64,000 nt of DNA from Sabellastarte sp. h YS-2021 (taxonomy: Eukaryota; Annelida; Polychaeta; Sabellida; Sabellidae), in the NCBI GenBank assembly GCA_964017235.1, contig OZ024933.1, forward strand, positions 62,912,255 through 62,976,254. Direction: 5' to 3'. Positions 55,210 through 64,000 of the stretch are shown one piece after another. The notes under the pieces were generated by a model. It was not told where the DNA came from, did not search any database, and saw only the letters and a list, made by a program, of their open reading frames with translations. Position 1 is the first letter of the stretch. Every line of letters starts with the position of its first letter. Position numbers and translations under genes: made by a program.

Positions 55210-57277
55210 CTACAGCGTAGTTACTCACCATGGGGGCCGTTTGCAGCATTTTTGGCAGGTATGGGAGAATCTTTATTGTCATCCCAGAGTTGTGCAGGTC
55301 TTGAGGTGGGGTTACCGAATTCCTCTCCAATCGAATCCGCCCCTGTCTGTTTATCCCATAATGCAAAGCGGGTACGGAAGACAGGAAAAACATGGCTTCC
55401 TTCAAGATTGCGTAGTTCAAATGCTTCAAAAAGACGCAATTTACCATCTCAAGGACTGCACAACTCTAGGTTTCTCAAGCAGATTATTTCTTGTACCGAA
55501 ACCCGGCAAAAAATGGCGGCCAGTAATAGATCTCAGTGTTCTGAACAGCTACATGCATGTACCGACCTTCAAAATGGAAACTGCAGAAATTATAAGAAAT
55601 TCTCTGACAAAGAGCGAGTGGGTAGTGTCCATAGATTTAAAAGACGCGTACTTTCACGTGCCCATACATCCGGACTCTCAACACTTGCTACGCTTCCATG
55701 TAGACAACAGAACGTATCAGTTCAAAGCTCTCCCTTTCGGTTTAGCAACAGCACCACTAGAGTTCACGCGGATTGTAAAAGAAGCAAAACTCGTTCTTCA
55801 GTCTCGAGGAATTCGAGTTCACCAATACCTGGACGACTGGTTGTTAAGGGCAAGCTCCCAACACCAGTGCATGAGCCAGACAAAAGAACTTCTTCACACA
55901 ATCTAGGAATTAGGTTTCGTGATAAACTTCGAAAAATCAGAGCTCGTACCTACACAAAAAATCGACTTTCTGGGCTACCATTTCGATTTGGTACAAGGGA
56001 AGGTTTTTCCAACCCAAAAGAAGTTGAAAATTCTAGCAAAAGCTGTTCAGGACATGGAGGTCGTATCACTAACAACCCCAAGGTCGCTTATGTCCCTGAT
56101 AGGTGTACTAGCATCCCTAGAAAAGACAATACCAATGGGCAGGCTCCACATGCGTCCATTTCAGTGGTACCTGAAGACACATTGGCAATATCCCCAGTCT
56201 CTAGACCTGAAGATTCCTGTTTCAAATCTTCTGAAAAGTTATCTTCAGTGGTGGAAAGACCCCAAAAATCTAGAAAAGGGTTGTCCTTTACATCCTCAGG
56301 AACACAATACCCTTATTTTCACAGATGCGTCAAACCAGGGTTGGGGAGCTCATTTAGAAAATCTGACAGTCAGTGGCAATTGGACAGATCAGGAAAAATT
56401 GCTTCATATCAATGTCCTAGAGTTAAAGGCGGTATTTCTGGCCTTAAAAAACTTTCAAAACAGAATTCTAGACAAGAGGGTTCTCATAGCAACAGACAAC
56501 GCCACTGTAGTCAGTTATCTGAACAAACAAGGGGGAACACACTCATGGGACATGTGTCTCCTGGTTTGGCGCATCATGGCCTACTGCAATCCTCGAAACA
56601 TACTCATAAGAGCCAGACACATTCAGGGTTGCCTCAATGTCATAGCCGACAGTCTCTCCAGGAAGGACAAAATAATTCAGACAGAGTGGTCACTTCATCC
56701 TCAAATATTCTCCTTAATTTGCCAAATTTGGCACAAACCAATGGTAGACATGTTTGCCACCAAGATGAACCACAAACTTCCACTCTATGTTTCTCCAGTC
56801 CCAGATGCAGATGCACTGAACATAGATGCATTGAACATCTCTTGGGAGGGTCTGGACGGTTATGCCTATTGTCCTGTAGCTCTCATACCAAAGGTCATAC
56901 AGAAAATGAACACCTACAGGTGCAGAATGATAGTAGTAGCACCAGGGTGGCCCCTGATGCATTGGTTTTGGGATCTGGTGAATCTGTCAACCAAACCTCC
57001 ATTGCAGCTACCTCACTGGCCTCATCTGTTAAAACAGCCATTCAGTCACAAATACCATCAGAATCTGTTGTATCTGAATCTTCATGTTTGGCACCTAGAC
57101 ACCACTCAGAATCACTTGAATCATTCTCTGAGCAGGTGGCAGATCGAATTAAGGCACCTCAAAGACCCTCATCTAGAAGAGTGTACGAATCAAGGTGGTC
57201 CATTTTTGAACTCTGGTGCCAACAGAGTCAGGTGGTCAGCTCAGAGCCTACTATCTCAAAAATTGCAGATTTCTTGA
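54992..57277 (+). pseudogene. DIRS element 2 RT/RNase H/MT-like gene, one nonsense codon
   Basis: Overlaps the end of gag by 217 nt in the +1 frame. HGGRLQHFWQVWE precedes RT. RT: VPKPGKKWRPVIDLSVLNSY, IDLKDAYFHVPI, ALPFGLATAP, YLDDW (about 55825). TAG at 55904-55906 interrupts the frame where element 1 has a Gln codon. Then RNase H: FTDASNQGWGAH, ELKAV, ATDNATVV, HIQG. The last block, VDMFATKMNHKLPLYVSPVP ... APGWPLMHWFWDL, is the Dam/MT-like region of DIRS elements. Apart from the nonsense codon the frame is intact. Confidence 0.92.
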
Positions 57278-58164
57278 ACTATCTTTTCACTGTAAAAAAT
57301 CTCAAACCTGCTACTATTGCGGGCTACAGAACTGCTATTGCTGATCATTTAGGTCATTCTGGCCAAGAGGTGAGCAAGAGTCTTGACTTGAACAGGCTTA
57401 TTGCCAGCTTCTATAGAGATAAGCCTACTGCTAATAGGGGAATACCCTCATGGGATTTATCTTTGGTACTTTCAGCATTGACAAAGGCTCCTTTTGAACC
57501 ATTAAAAGATGCAAGTCTAAAGATTCTGACTTTTAAAACTGTCTTCTTGATGGCATTGGCATCTGGCAAAAGAAGGGGGGAGGTGCATTCTTGGACATAC
57601 TCCTCTCTTAGACACAAACCTCACTGGAAGGAGGTCACCATCTCTCCTTCTCCTGCTTTCCTTGCAAAGAATCAATTGGCATCAGATGGTCCAGACTTAT
57701 TAAGACCAGTAGTCATTCCAGCCTTAAAACCTTTCCTTAGCTCGGATTTGACTGAGGACATGACCTTATGTCCTGTCAGGGCACTTAGATACTATCTAGA
57801 CAGAACCAATGAGTTGAGGAGGGGAAAGAACCTCCTATTCATATCATTTAAGGAAGGCTTTGACAGAGATATCATGAGATCTACCATATCTTCCTGGATT
57901 AAACAAACTGTTTTACTAGCATATCAATCCTCTAAGGCTGATTCTCAGGATCTTCATATTAAGGCGCATGACATCCGATCCATGTCTGCATCTTTAGCTT
58001 TCAAGGGTGGGGCTTCGCTTGAGCAGATTTTAGGCTCCTGCTATTGGAAGAGTCACAACACCTTTACCACATTTTATTTGAAGGATGTAGCTTGGCAATC
58101 TCATGACCAGTCTGACTATAAATTAGGCCCAGTGGTCTCAGCTCAACATATTGTCAATGTTTAA
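55210..58164 (+). CDS. DIRS element 2 tyrosine recombinase frame
   Basis: Open for 984 codons directly after the gag UGA to TAA at 58162, overlapping the whole RT gene. The recombinase domain starts about 57160 (APQRPSSRRVYESRW). Catalytic set: Arg in ASGKRRGEVH, AHDIR, WKSHNTF and FYLKDV. Very similar to element 1 YR through the C-terminus (LGPVVSAQ). The overlap part is S/R/P-rich and without a domain. It is intact although gag and RT in the same copy are damaged. Confidence 0.9.
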   Translation, partial: LQRSYSPWGPFAAFLAGMGESLLSSQSCAGLEVGLPNSSPIESAPVCLSHNAKRVRKTGKTWLPSRLRSSNASKRRNLPSQGLHNSRFLKQIISCTETRQKMAASNRSQCSEQLHACTDLQNGNCRNYKKFSDKERVGSVHRFKRRVLSRAHTSGLSTLATLPCRQQNVSVQSSPFRFSNSTTRVHADCKRSKTRSSVSRNSSSPIPGRLVVKGKLPTPVHEPDKRTSSHNLGIRFRDKLRKIRARTYTKNRLSGLPFRFGTREGFSNPKEVENSSKSCSGHGGRITNNPKVAYVPDRCTSIPRKDNTNGQAPHASISVVPEDTLAISPVSRPEDSCFKSSEKLSSVVERPQKSRKGLSFTSSGTQYPYFHRCVKPGLGSSFRKSDSQWQLDRSGKIASYQCPRVKGGISGLKKLSKQNSRQEGSHSNRQRHCSQLSEQTRGNTLMGHVSPGLAHHGLLQSSKHTHKSQTHSGLPQCHSRQSLQEGQNNSDRVVTSSSNILLNLPNLAQTNGRHVCHQDEPQTSTLCFSSPRCRCTEHRCIEHLLGGSGRLCLLSCSSHTKGHTENEHLQVQNDSSSTRVAPDALVLGSGESVNQTSIAATSLASSVKTAIQSQIPSESVVSESSCLAPRHHSESLESFSEQVADRIKAPQRPSSRRVYESRWSIFELWCQQSQVVSSEPTISKIADFLNYLFTVKNLKPATIAGYRTAIADHLGHSGQEVSKSLDLNRLIASFYRDKPTANRGIPSWDLSLVLSALTKAPFEPLKDASLKILTFKTVFLMALASGKRRGEVHSWTYSSLRHKPHWKEVTISPSPAFLAKNQLASDGPDLLRPVVIPALKPFLSSDLTEDMTLCPVRALRYYLDRTNELRRGKNLLFISFKEGFDRDIMRSTISSWIKQTVLLAYQSSKADSQDLHIKAHDIRSMSASLAFKGGASLEQILGSCYWKSHNTFTTFYLKDVAWQSHDQSDYKLGPVVSAQHIVNV

Positions 58165-58627
58165 GTACGTCTTCATTTTACTTTATCATATACATATTCA
58201 TCGTTCTCCATACATACCAGTATTTTTACTGACATTTGTATTTTATTTTCTTTCCTTCAGATGGCTCCATAATCATCTGTAGTTAGGATTACAGCTCCAG
58301 CTCGGAGGCTTCTTCTTATAGAATGACGGCAGCCAGCCTGAGGGTATAGGAAGACTCCTCTGACCTTCACTGTTGACTAGTTAAGAAGACTTCATGATGT
58401 TTATTTTGCAACAATTGATGACATTTACAACTACATCAGCCACTGAAATTCAAGGTTAGCAAAGTTACTTATCATTATTGCTAAAGAAGTACTGTTTAAT
58501 CTGAGATGTGGCGTACTTAAGCTTATCTTATCCTCTTATCAAAGTGCTTTACATAGTGACCCCTTGTCTGACAATCATTTTACAGTGTGGTTACAACAAA
58601 TTCCCTCCACCTGTTATGGTTGCATTC
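58165..58627. other. DIRS element 2 3' non-coding region
   Basis: Between YR stop and internal complementary region, no coding signal. Confidence 0.7.
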
Positions 58628-58732
58628 AAGCACTTGTGAGGATAAGGTAAGGCTATTTTACGCAATAAAATGTAACAAATTTTATTGTAATTTAACTTTT
58701 TACAAGTTAAATACTTACCTTATCCTCACAAG
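58628..58732 (+). repeat. Internal complementary region of DIRS element 2
   Basis: 58628-58670 is the reverse complement of the left end (53448-53490). 58671-58732 is the reverse complement of the right end (58934-58995). Confidence 0.95.
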
Positions 58733-58773
58733 GATAAACCCACCCTACCTCCCCTCTAATTTGTTATCTTGGG

Positions 58774-58952
58774 GACCAAAAATATAATGAAGAGTTTCTA
58801 CACAGTCACTCTCGTCTACGCTGTCGGCGCATGCGCGGATATTCGCAGACAAAGGGGTCACTTCTCGACAAGAAAAGTCTTTATTAAAAGACTCGTCGGT
58901 CGATGCTTTTGCTCCACAAAACCAAACCAAGCACTTGTGAGGATAAGGTAAG
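58774..58952 (+). repeat. DIRS element 2 right inverted terminal repeat
   Basis: Reverse complement of 53466-53645. The open frames on both strands here mirror each other and are not genes. Confidence 0.95.
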
Positions 58953-58995
58953 TATTTAACTTGTAAAAAGTTAAATTACAATAAAATTTGTTACA

Positions 58996-59560
58996 ATTCA
59001 TCTACTTTTGGGTCAGCTATAACATAGTAAAATTTCAGACCTGTAGCTCGTTGCATAGCTGAGTAATAGCTACTTTTAGGTTATCACTGTTGGGTAAATC
59101 ACTTATAACTTGAATACTCTTGCATTTACATTATTTAGTTGCAATATGTTATTCACCTATTTTGAAGCAGCTATAACATAGTTAAGTTCCAGACCTGTGG
59201 CTCATAGCATAGCTGAGTAATAGCTACTTTGAAGTTCTTACTCAACACTACATCATTTATAACTTGAAAAGTATTGCATTTAGAGCATTTTGTTAAAATA
59301 TGATAGTCACCTACTTTTTCAATAGCAACAACATGGTGAGTAACTTGGGTGTCTATCTCAATAGCTAAGTGAGTAATAGCTACTTTTGGACTTTTTACTA
59401 ACTTCCATCATGAGTAAAATCAATTGTAACGTGAAAACTATTGGATTTAGAGAATTTTGTGCAAATATATTATTCACCTACTTTTGGGTCAGCTATAACA
59501 TAATAAAAATTTCAGACTTCTAGCTCATGCTATGGCTGGGTAATAGCTACTTTTGCCTTT
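58996..59560 (+). repeat. 156-bp satellite units resuming after DIRS element 2
   Basis: About 3.5 units with GGGTCAGCTATAACATAGT and TAGCTGAGTAATAGCTAC, leading into the H5 3' end. Confidence 0.9.
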
Positions 59561-59613
59561 GCCGGTGGATACATTTTGCATCTGGCCACAGAAGCGTCAT
59601 TGGTCTAGTTCTA

Positions 59614-60170
59614 ATAAGTCATTCACATACTTTTGGGTGATCTACCACATACTGAAGTTGCAGAACTGTAGCTCTTTGGATAGCTGAGTAATAGCTACTA
59701 AAATGAGTAAATGTCTTTTATCTCTAAAAGTATTACAGGTAGGCAATTCCTTCTAAATAAGTCATTCACCTACTTGTGGGTGATCTACCACATAGTGAAG
59801 TTGCAGAACTGTAGCTCTTTGGATAGCTGAGTAATAGCTACTAAAATGAGTACATGTCTTTTATCTCTAAAAGTATTACAGGTAGGCAATTCCTTCTAAA
59901 TAAGTCATTTACCTACTTTTGGGTGATCTACCACATAGTGAAGTTGCAGAACTGTAGCTCTTTGGATAGCTGAGTAATAGCTACTAAAATGAGTAAATGT
60001 CTTTTATCTGTAAAAGTATTACAGGTAGGCAATTTCTTCTAAATAAGTCATTCACCTACTTTTGGGTGATCTACTGCATATTAAAGTTGTAGAACTGTAG
60101 CTCTTTGGATGGCAGAGTAATAGCTACTAAAATGAATCAATGCCTTTTGTCTTTAAAAGTATTGCAATCA
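59614..60170 (+). repeat. 143-bp satellite array
   Basis: AATAAGTCATT occurs at 59613-59614, 59756, 59899 and 60042 (143 bp apart), with TTGGGTGATCTACCACATA and TAAAAGTATTACAGGTAGGC. It is not inside the H5 borders, so it may belong to a further, unrecognised element. Confidence 0.9.
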
Positions 60171-60255
60171 AACATTAAACTTGTCACTTCTACATGTGCC
60201 TCCATCTCACAAGAAAATTTATAATCCACTATCTTTAGTACATCTTATTTATACG

Positions 60256-60325
60256 GCGGGAGATAAATGCATGCGTCAGAATGCTTGTTTTTTATCTCCC
60301 GCCCGGCTCGCCGGAGGGAGATCAT
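60256..60325. repeat. 13-bp inverted repeat and hairpin cluster at H6 5' end
   Basis: GGCGGGAGATAAA (60256-60268) pairs perfectly with TTTATCTCCCGCC (60291-60303). The latter also begins the hairpin ATCTCCC ... GGGAGAT (60294-60322). Confidence 0.9.
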
Positions 60326-60529
60326 AATTTGCACCATGTGCGTGTGTACGTGTGTACGTGCGTGCGTGCGTGCGTGCGTGCGTGTGTCACGCAGTTTTCT
60401 CTGAAACTACTACAGTTACACATTTTTGGTAAATCACAAGTCCTAATGAATTTTTTTGCTCTTCAATATTTTTGGGGTTTGGTGAACTTTGGCCTACTTT
60501 TGAGTGAGTAATAGCTATTTTAGCTAATA

Positions 60530-61340
60530 TAATTATATGGCTTATAACTCTGAAACTATTGCATTTACAGAATTTTGTTCTAATATGTTGTTCAGCTACT
60601 TTCTCTACAGCTACAACATGGTCAGTAGTTTGGAAGTGTATCTCCATAGCTAAGTGAGTAATAGCTACTTTGTCAATTTTTAATTATAACCATAATGAGT
60701 AAATGGCTTATATCTTCATAAGTATTGCAGCTACACAATTTTGTTCCAATATGTTGTTCAGCTACTTTCTCCACAGCTACAACATGGTCAGTAGTTTGCA
60801 AGTGTATCTCCATAGCTAAGTGAGTAATAGCTACTTTTTCAATTTTTAATGATAACCATAATGAGTAAATGGCTTATATCTTCAAAAGTATTGCAGCTAC
60901 ACAATTTTGTTCCAATATGTTGTTCGGCTACTTTCTCCTCTGCTACAACATGGTCAGTAGTTTGGAAGTGTATCTCCGTAGCTAAGTGAGTAATACCTAC
61001 TTTTTCAGTTTTTAATGACAACCATAATGAGTAAATGGCTTATATCTTCAAAAGTATTGCAGCTACACAATTTTGTTCCAATATGTTGTTCAGCTACTTT
61101 CTCCACTGCTACAACATGGCCAGTAGTTTGGAAGTGTATCTCTATAGCTAAGTGAGTAATAGCTACTTTTTCAATTTTTAATGATAACCATAATGAGTAA
61201 ATTGCTTATATCTTCAAAAGTATTGCAGCTACACAATTTCTCTCAAATATGTTGTTCATGTGCTTTTTTGTGAACTGTAACATATTTAAGTTTCACAACT
61301 GTTGCTCAATGTACAAGTGAGTAATGGCTACTTTATTGCT
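60530..61340 (+). repeat. 166-bp satellite array
   Basis: ATGAGTAAATGGCTTATATC at 60695, 60861, 61027 and 61193 (166 bp apart), with TTTTGTTCCAATATG and GCTACAACATGGTCAGTAG. Confidence 0.95.
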
Positions 61341-62505
61341 ACTTTTAGTGAAAATGTGAAAAATCAGAAATATCTCTCAAACTGTAAGATATAGAGCAAT
61401 TTCGAGCAAATTTTTGACCCACAGGGTAGTACTAGAGTATCCTATTGCTAAGGGGGAAAAAGTTTGGTGAACTTTGGCCTACTTTTGAGTGAGTAATAGC
61501 GCTTTTACCTAATATAATTATATGACTTATAACTGTCAATGAGTAAATGGCTTATATCTTCATAAGTATTGCAGCTACACAATTTTGTTCCAATATGATG
61601 TTCAGCTACTTTCTCAACAGCTACAACATGGTCAGTAATTTGGAAGTGTATCTCCATAGCTAAGTGAGTAATAGCTACTTTTTCAATTTTTAATGATAAC
61701 CATAATGAGTAAATGGCTTATATCTTCAAAAGTATTGCAGCTACACAATTTCTCTCAAATATGTTGTTCATGTACTTTTTTGTGAACTGTAACATATTTA
61801 AGTTTCACAACTGTTGCTCGATGTACAAGTGAGTAATGGCTACTTTATTGCTACTTTTAGTGAAAATGTGAAAAATCAGAAATATCTCTCAAACCGTAAC
61901 ATATAGAGCAATTTCGAGCAAATTTTTGACCCACAGGGTAGTACTAGAGTATCCTATTGCTAAGGGGGGAAAGGTTTGGTGAACTTTGGCCTACTTTTGA
62001 GTGAGTAATAGCGCTTTTACCTAATATAATTATATGACTTTTAACTGTCAATGAGTAAATGGCTTATATCTTCAAAAGTATTGCAGCTACACAATTTTGT
62101 TCCAATATGATGTTCAGCTACTTTCTCCACAGCTACAACATGGTCAGTAATTTGGAAGTGTATCTCCGTAGCTAAGTGAGTAATAGCTACTTTTTCAATT
62201 TTTAATAATAACCATAATGAGTAAATGGCTTATATCTTCAAAAGTATTGCAGCTACACAATTTCTCTCAAATATGTTGTTCATGTACTTTTTTGTGAACT
62301 GTAACATATTTAAGTTTCACAACTGTTGCTCAATGTACAAGTGAGTAATGGCTACTTTATTGCTACTTTTAGTGAAAATGTGAAAAATCAGAAATATCTC
62401 TCAAACTGTAAGAGATAGAGAAATTTCGAGCAAATTTTTGAACCACAGGGTAGTACTAGAGTATCCTATGCTAAGGGGAAAATGGTTTGGTGAACTTTGG
62501 CCTAC
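61200..62505 (+). repeat. 512-bp higher-order satellite repeat, about 2.5 copies
   Basis: AAAATGTGAAAAATCAG at 61351, 61863 and 62375 (512 bp apart). Each block has two to three 166-bp-type units plus a CGAGCAAATTTTTGACCCAC module. Confidence 0.95.
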
Positions 62506-64000
62506 TTACTCACCTCCTCAAAATGAGTAAATGCGAATTATCTCTAAAAGTATTGCAGGTAGCCATTTTTTCTCAAATAACTCATTCACCTACTTTTGGG
62601 AGAGCTTTCACTTGGTTAAGTTTCAGATGCGTAGCTAGTTACTCACCTACTCAAAATGAGTAAATGCTAATTATGTCTAAAAGTATTGCAGATAGCCAAT
62701 TTTTCTCAAATAACTCATTCATATACTTTTGGAAGAGCTTTCACATGGTGAAGTTTCAGACCCATAGCTAATTACTCACCTACTCAAAATGAGTAAATGC
62801 GAATTCTCTCTAAAAGTATTGCAGATAGCCAATTTTTCTCAAATAACTCATTCACCTACTTTTGGGAGAGCTTTCACTTGGTGAAGTTTCAGACCCGTAG
62901 CTAATTACTCACCTACTCAAAATGAGTAAATGCGAATTATCTCTAAAAGTATAGAAGATAGCCAATTTTTCTCAAATAACTCATTCACCTACTTTTGGGA
63001 GAGCTTTCACTTGGTGAAGTGTCAGACCTGTAGGTAATTTCTCACCTACTCAAAATGAGTAAATGCTAAATATCTCGAAAAGTATTGCAGATAGCCAATT
63101 TTTCTCAAATAACTCATTCATTTACTTTTGGAAGAGCTTTCACATGGTGAAGTTTCAGACCCATAGCTAATTACTCGCCTACTCAAAATGAGTAAATGCG
63201 AATTATCTCTAAAAGTATTGCAGATAGCCAATTTTTCTCAAATAACTCATTCATCTACTTTTGGAAGAGCTTTCACATGGTGAAGTTTCAGACCCATAGC
63301 TAATTACTCACCTACTCAAAATGAGTAAATGCGAATTCTCTCTAAAAGTATTGCAGATAGCCAATTTTTCTCAAATAACTCATTCACCTACTTTTGGGAG
63401 AGCTTTCACTTGGTGAAATTTCAGACCCGTAGCTAATTACTCACCTACTCAAAATGAGTAAATGCTAATTATCTCTAAAAGTATTGCAGATAGCCAATTT
63501 TTCTCAAATAACTCATTCATCTACTTTTGGAAGAGCTTTCACATGGTGAAGTTTCAGACCCATAGCCAATTACCAACCTACTCAAAATGAGTAAATGCGA
63601 ATTTTCTCTAAAAGTATTGCAGATAGCCAATTTTTCTCAAATAACTCATTCACCTACTTTTGGAAGAGCTTTCACATTGTGAAGTTTCAGACCCATAGCT
63701 ACTTACTCGCCTACTCAAAATGAGTAAATGCTAATTATGTCTAAAAGTATTGCAGATAGCCAATTTTTCTCAAATAACTCATTCATATACTTTTGGAAGA
63801 GCTTTCACTTAGTGAGGTTTCAGACCCCTAGCTAATTTCTCACCTACTCAAAATGAGTAAATGCGAATTATCTCTAAAAGTATAGAAGATAGCCAATTTT
63901 TCTCAAATAACTCATTCACCTACTTTTGCGAGAGCTTTCACTTGGTGAAGTGTCAGACCTGTAGCTAATTTCTCACCTACTCAAAATGAGTAAATGCTAA
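62505..64000 (+). repeat. About 134-bp satellite array to window end
   Basis: About eleven units of the AAAAGTATTGCAGATAGCC family; the array continues past 64000. Confidence 0.95.

Larger units (their letters stand above)
53448..58995 (+). mobile_element. DIRS-type tyrosine-recombinase retrotransposon, element 2
   Basis: A 5,548-bp element with inverted terminal repeats (about 53466-53645 and 58774-58952), gag, RT/RNase H, YR and an internal complementary region (58628-58732). The outer ends TTTTATTGCG and TTTGTTACA are fixed by that region. The interrupted satellite unit reads through on either side, confirming a clean insertion. It is related to, but clearly a different family from, element 1: terminal repeats are unlike, proteins similar. 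Confidence 0.95.
49265..59608 (+). mobile_element. Helentron-like satellite carrier H5, split by DIRS element 2
   Basis: Satellite arrays fill 49265-53447 and 58996-59608. The 3' end matches H1 closely: CTTTTGCCTTTGCCGGTGGA, then the hairpin region and TTGGTCTAG followed by TT. No clear 5' hairpin was found, so the left border is approximate. DIRS element 2 (53448-58995) lies within one repeat unit. Confidence 0.5.
60295..64000 (+). mobile_element. Helentron-like satellite carrier H6 (3' end outside window)
   Basis: 5' end TCTCCCGCCCGG hairpin, then a GTGC/GTAC tetranucleotide repeat (60337-60384, CGTG-rich), then satellites to the end of the window. Same plan as H1-H3 but a different 5' sequence. 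The 3' terminus is not seen, so this is a partial call. Confidence 0.5.

Noticed and set aside
55148..55447. Minus-strand frames inside DIRS element 2
   Set aside because: Antisense to the conserved RT region, no domain.

Overview
The window is animal nuclear DNA, AT-rich and intron-rich, with no operons. GT/AG introns, tRNA-derived SINEs, hAT and mariner MITEs, a CFDP2/RTE-like LINE, two DIRS-type retrotransposons and satellite-carrying Helentron-like elements ('pearl'-like) together suggest a lophotrochozoan, most likely a bivalve mollusc. The species assignment is inference.

One host gene is supported on the + strand. Nine exons from 5052 to 48737 keep a consistent reading frame across eight introns. 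The product has two exon-junction-complex-binding-type motifs (about residues 47-57 and 142-154) in a basic, disordered N-terminus, as in SMG6. It reads as the N-terminal part of an SMG6-like nonsense-mediated-decay factor. R3HCC1L is the main alternative. The catalytic C-terminus is not seen here. A 21-nt microexon lies at 43554-43574.

Layout: 1-5051 is upstream DNA with a decayed LINE. 5161-14420 (intron 1) holds two MITEs, a 1.5-kb tandem duplication, a SINE and a satellite-bearing Helentron-like element. 16872-34686 (intron 4) holds a MITE beside the splice donor, an 11-kb DIRS element (17735-28758) interrupted by a 4.8-kb Helentron-like satellite carrier (20314-25119), a SINE with clean target duplications, and another carrier (30350-34528). 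34799-48515 holds small exons, hAT and mariner MITEs, a foldback palindrome and a small carrier (42659-43284). 48744-64000 is satellite arrays with a second DIRS element (53448-58995) inserted in one repeat unit, and the start of a further carrier at 60295.

The most interesting signal is in the two DIRS elements. In both, the tyrosine recombinase (YR) frame is the same as the gag frame and is separated from it by a single UGA. The bases after that stop are CAA UUA in one element and CUA in the other, both known stop-codon readthrough contexts. The frame then stays open for about 1,000 codons, over the whole RT/RNase H gene in another frame, to the YR catalytic domain. In element 1 the readthrough segment begins with a module of 20 cysteines. 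This suggests YR is made as a Gag-YR readthrough product. A second theme is a family of at least six Helentron-like elements (terminal hairpins, 3' ends followed by TT) that carry related satellite families, several with higher-order periods (465, 321 and 512 bp).
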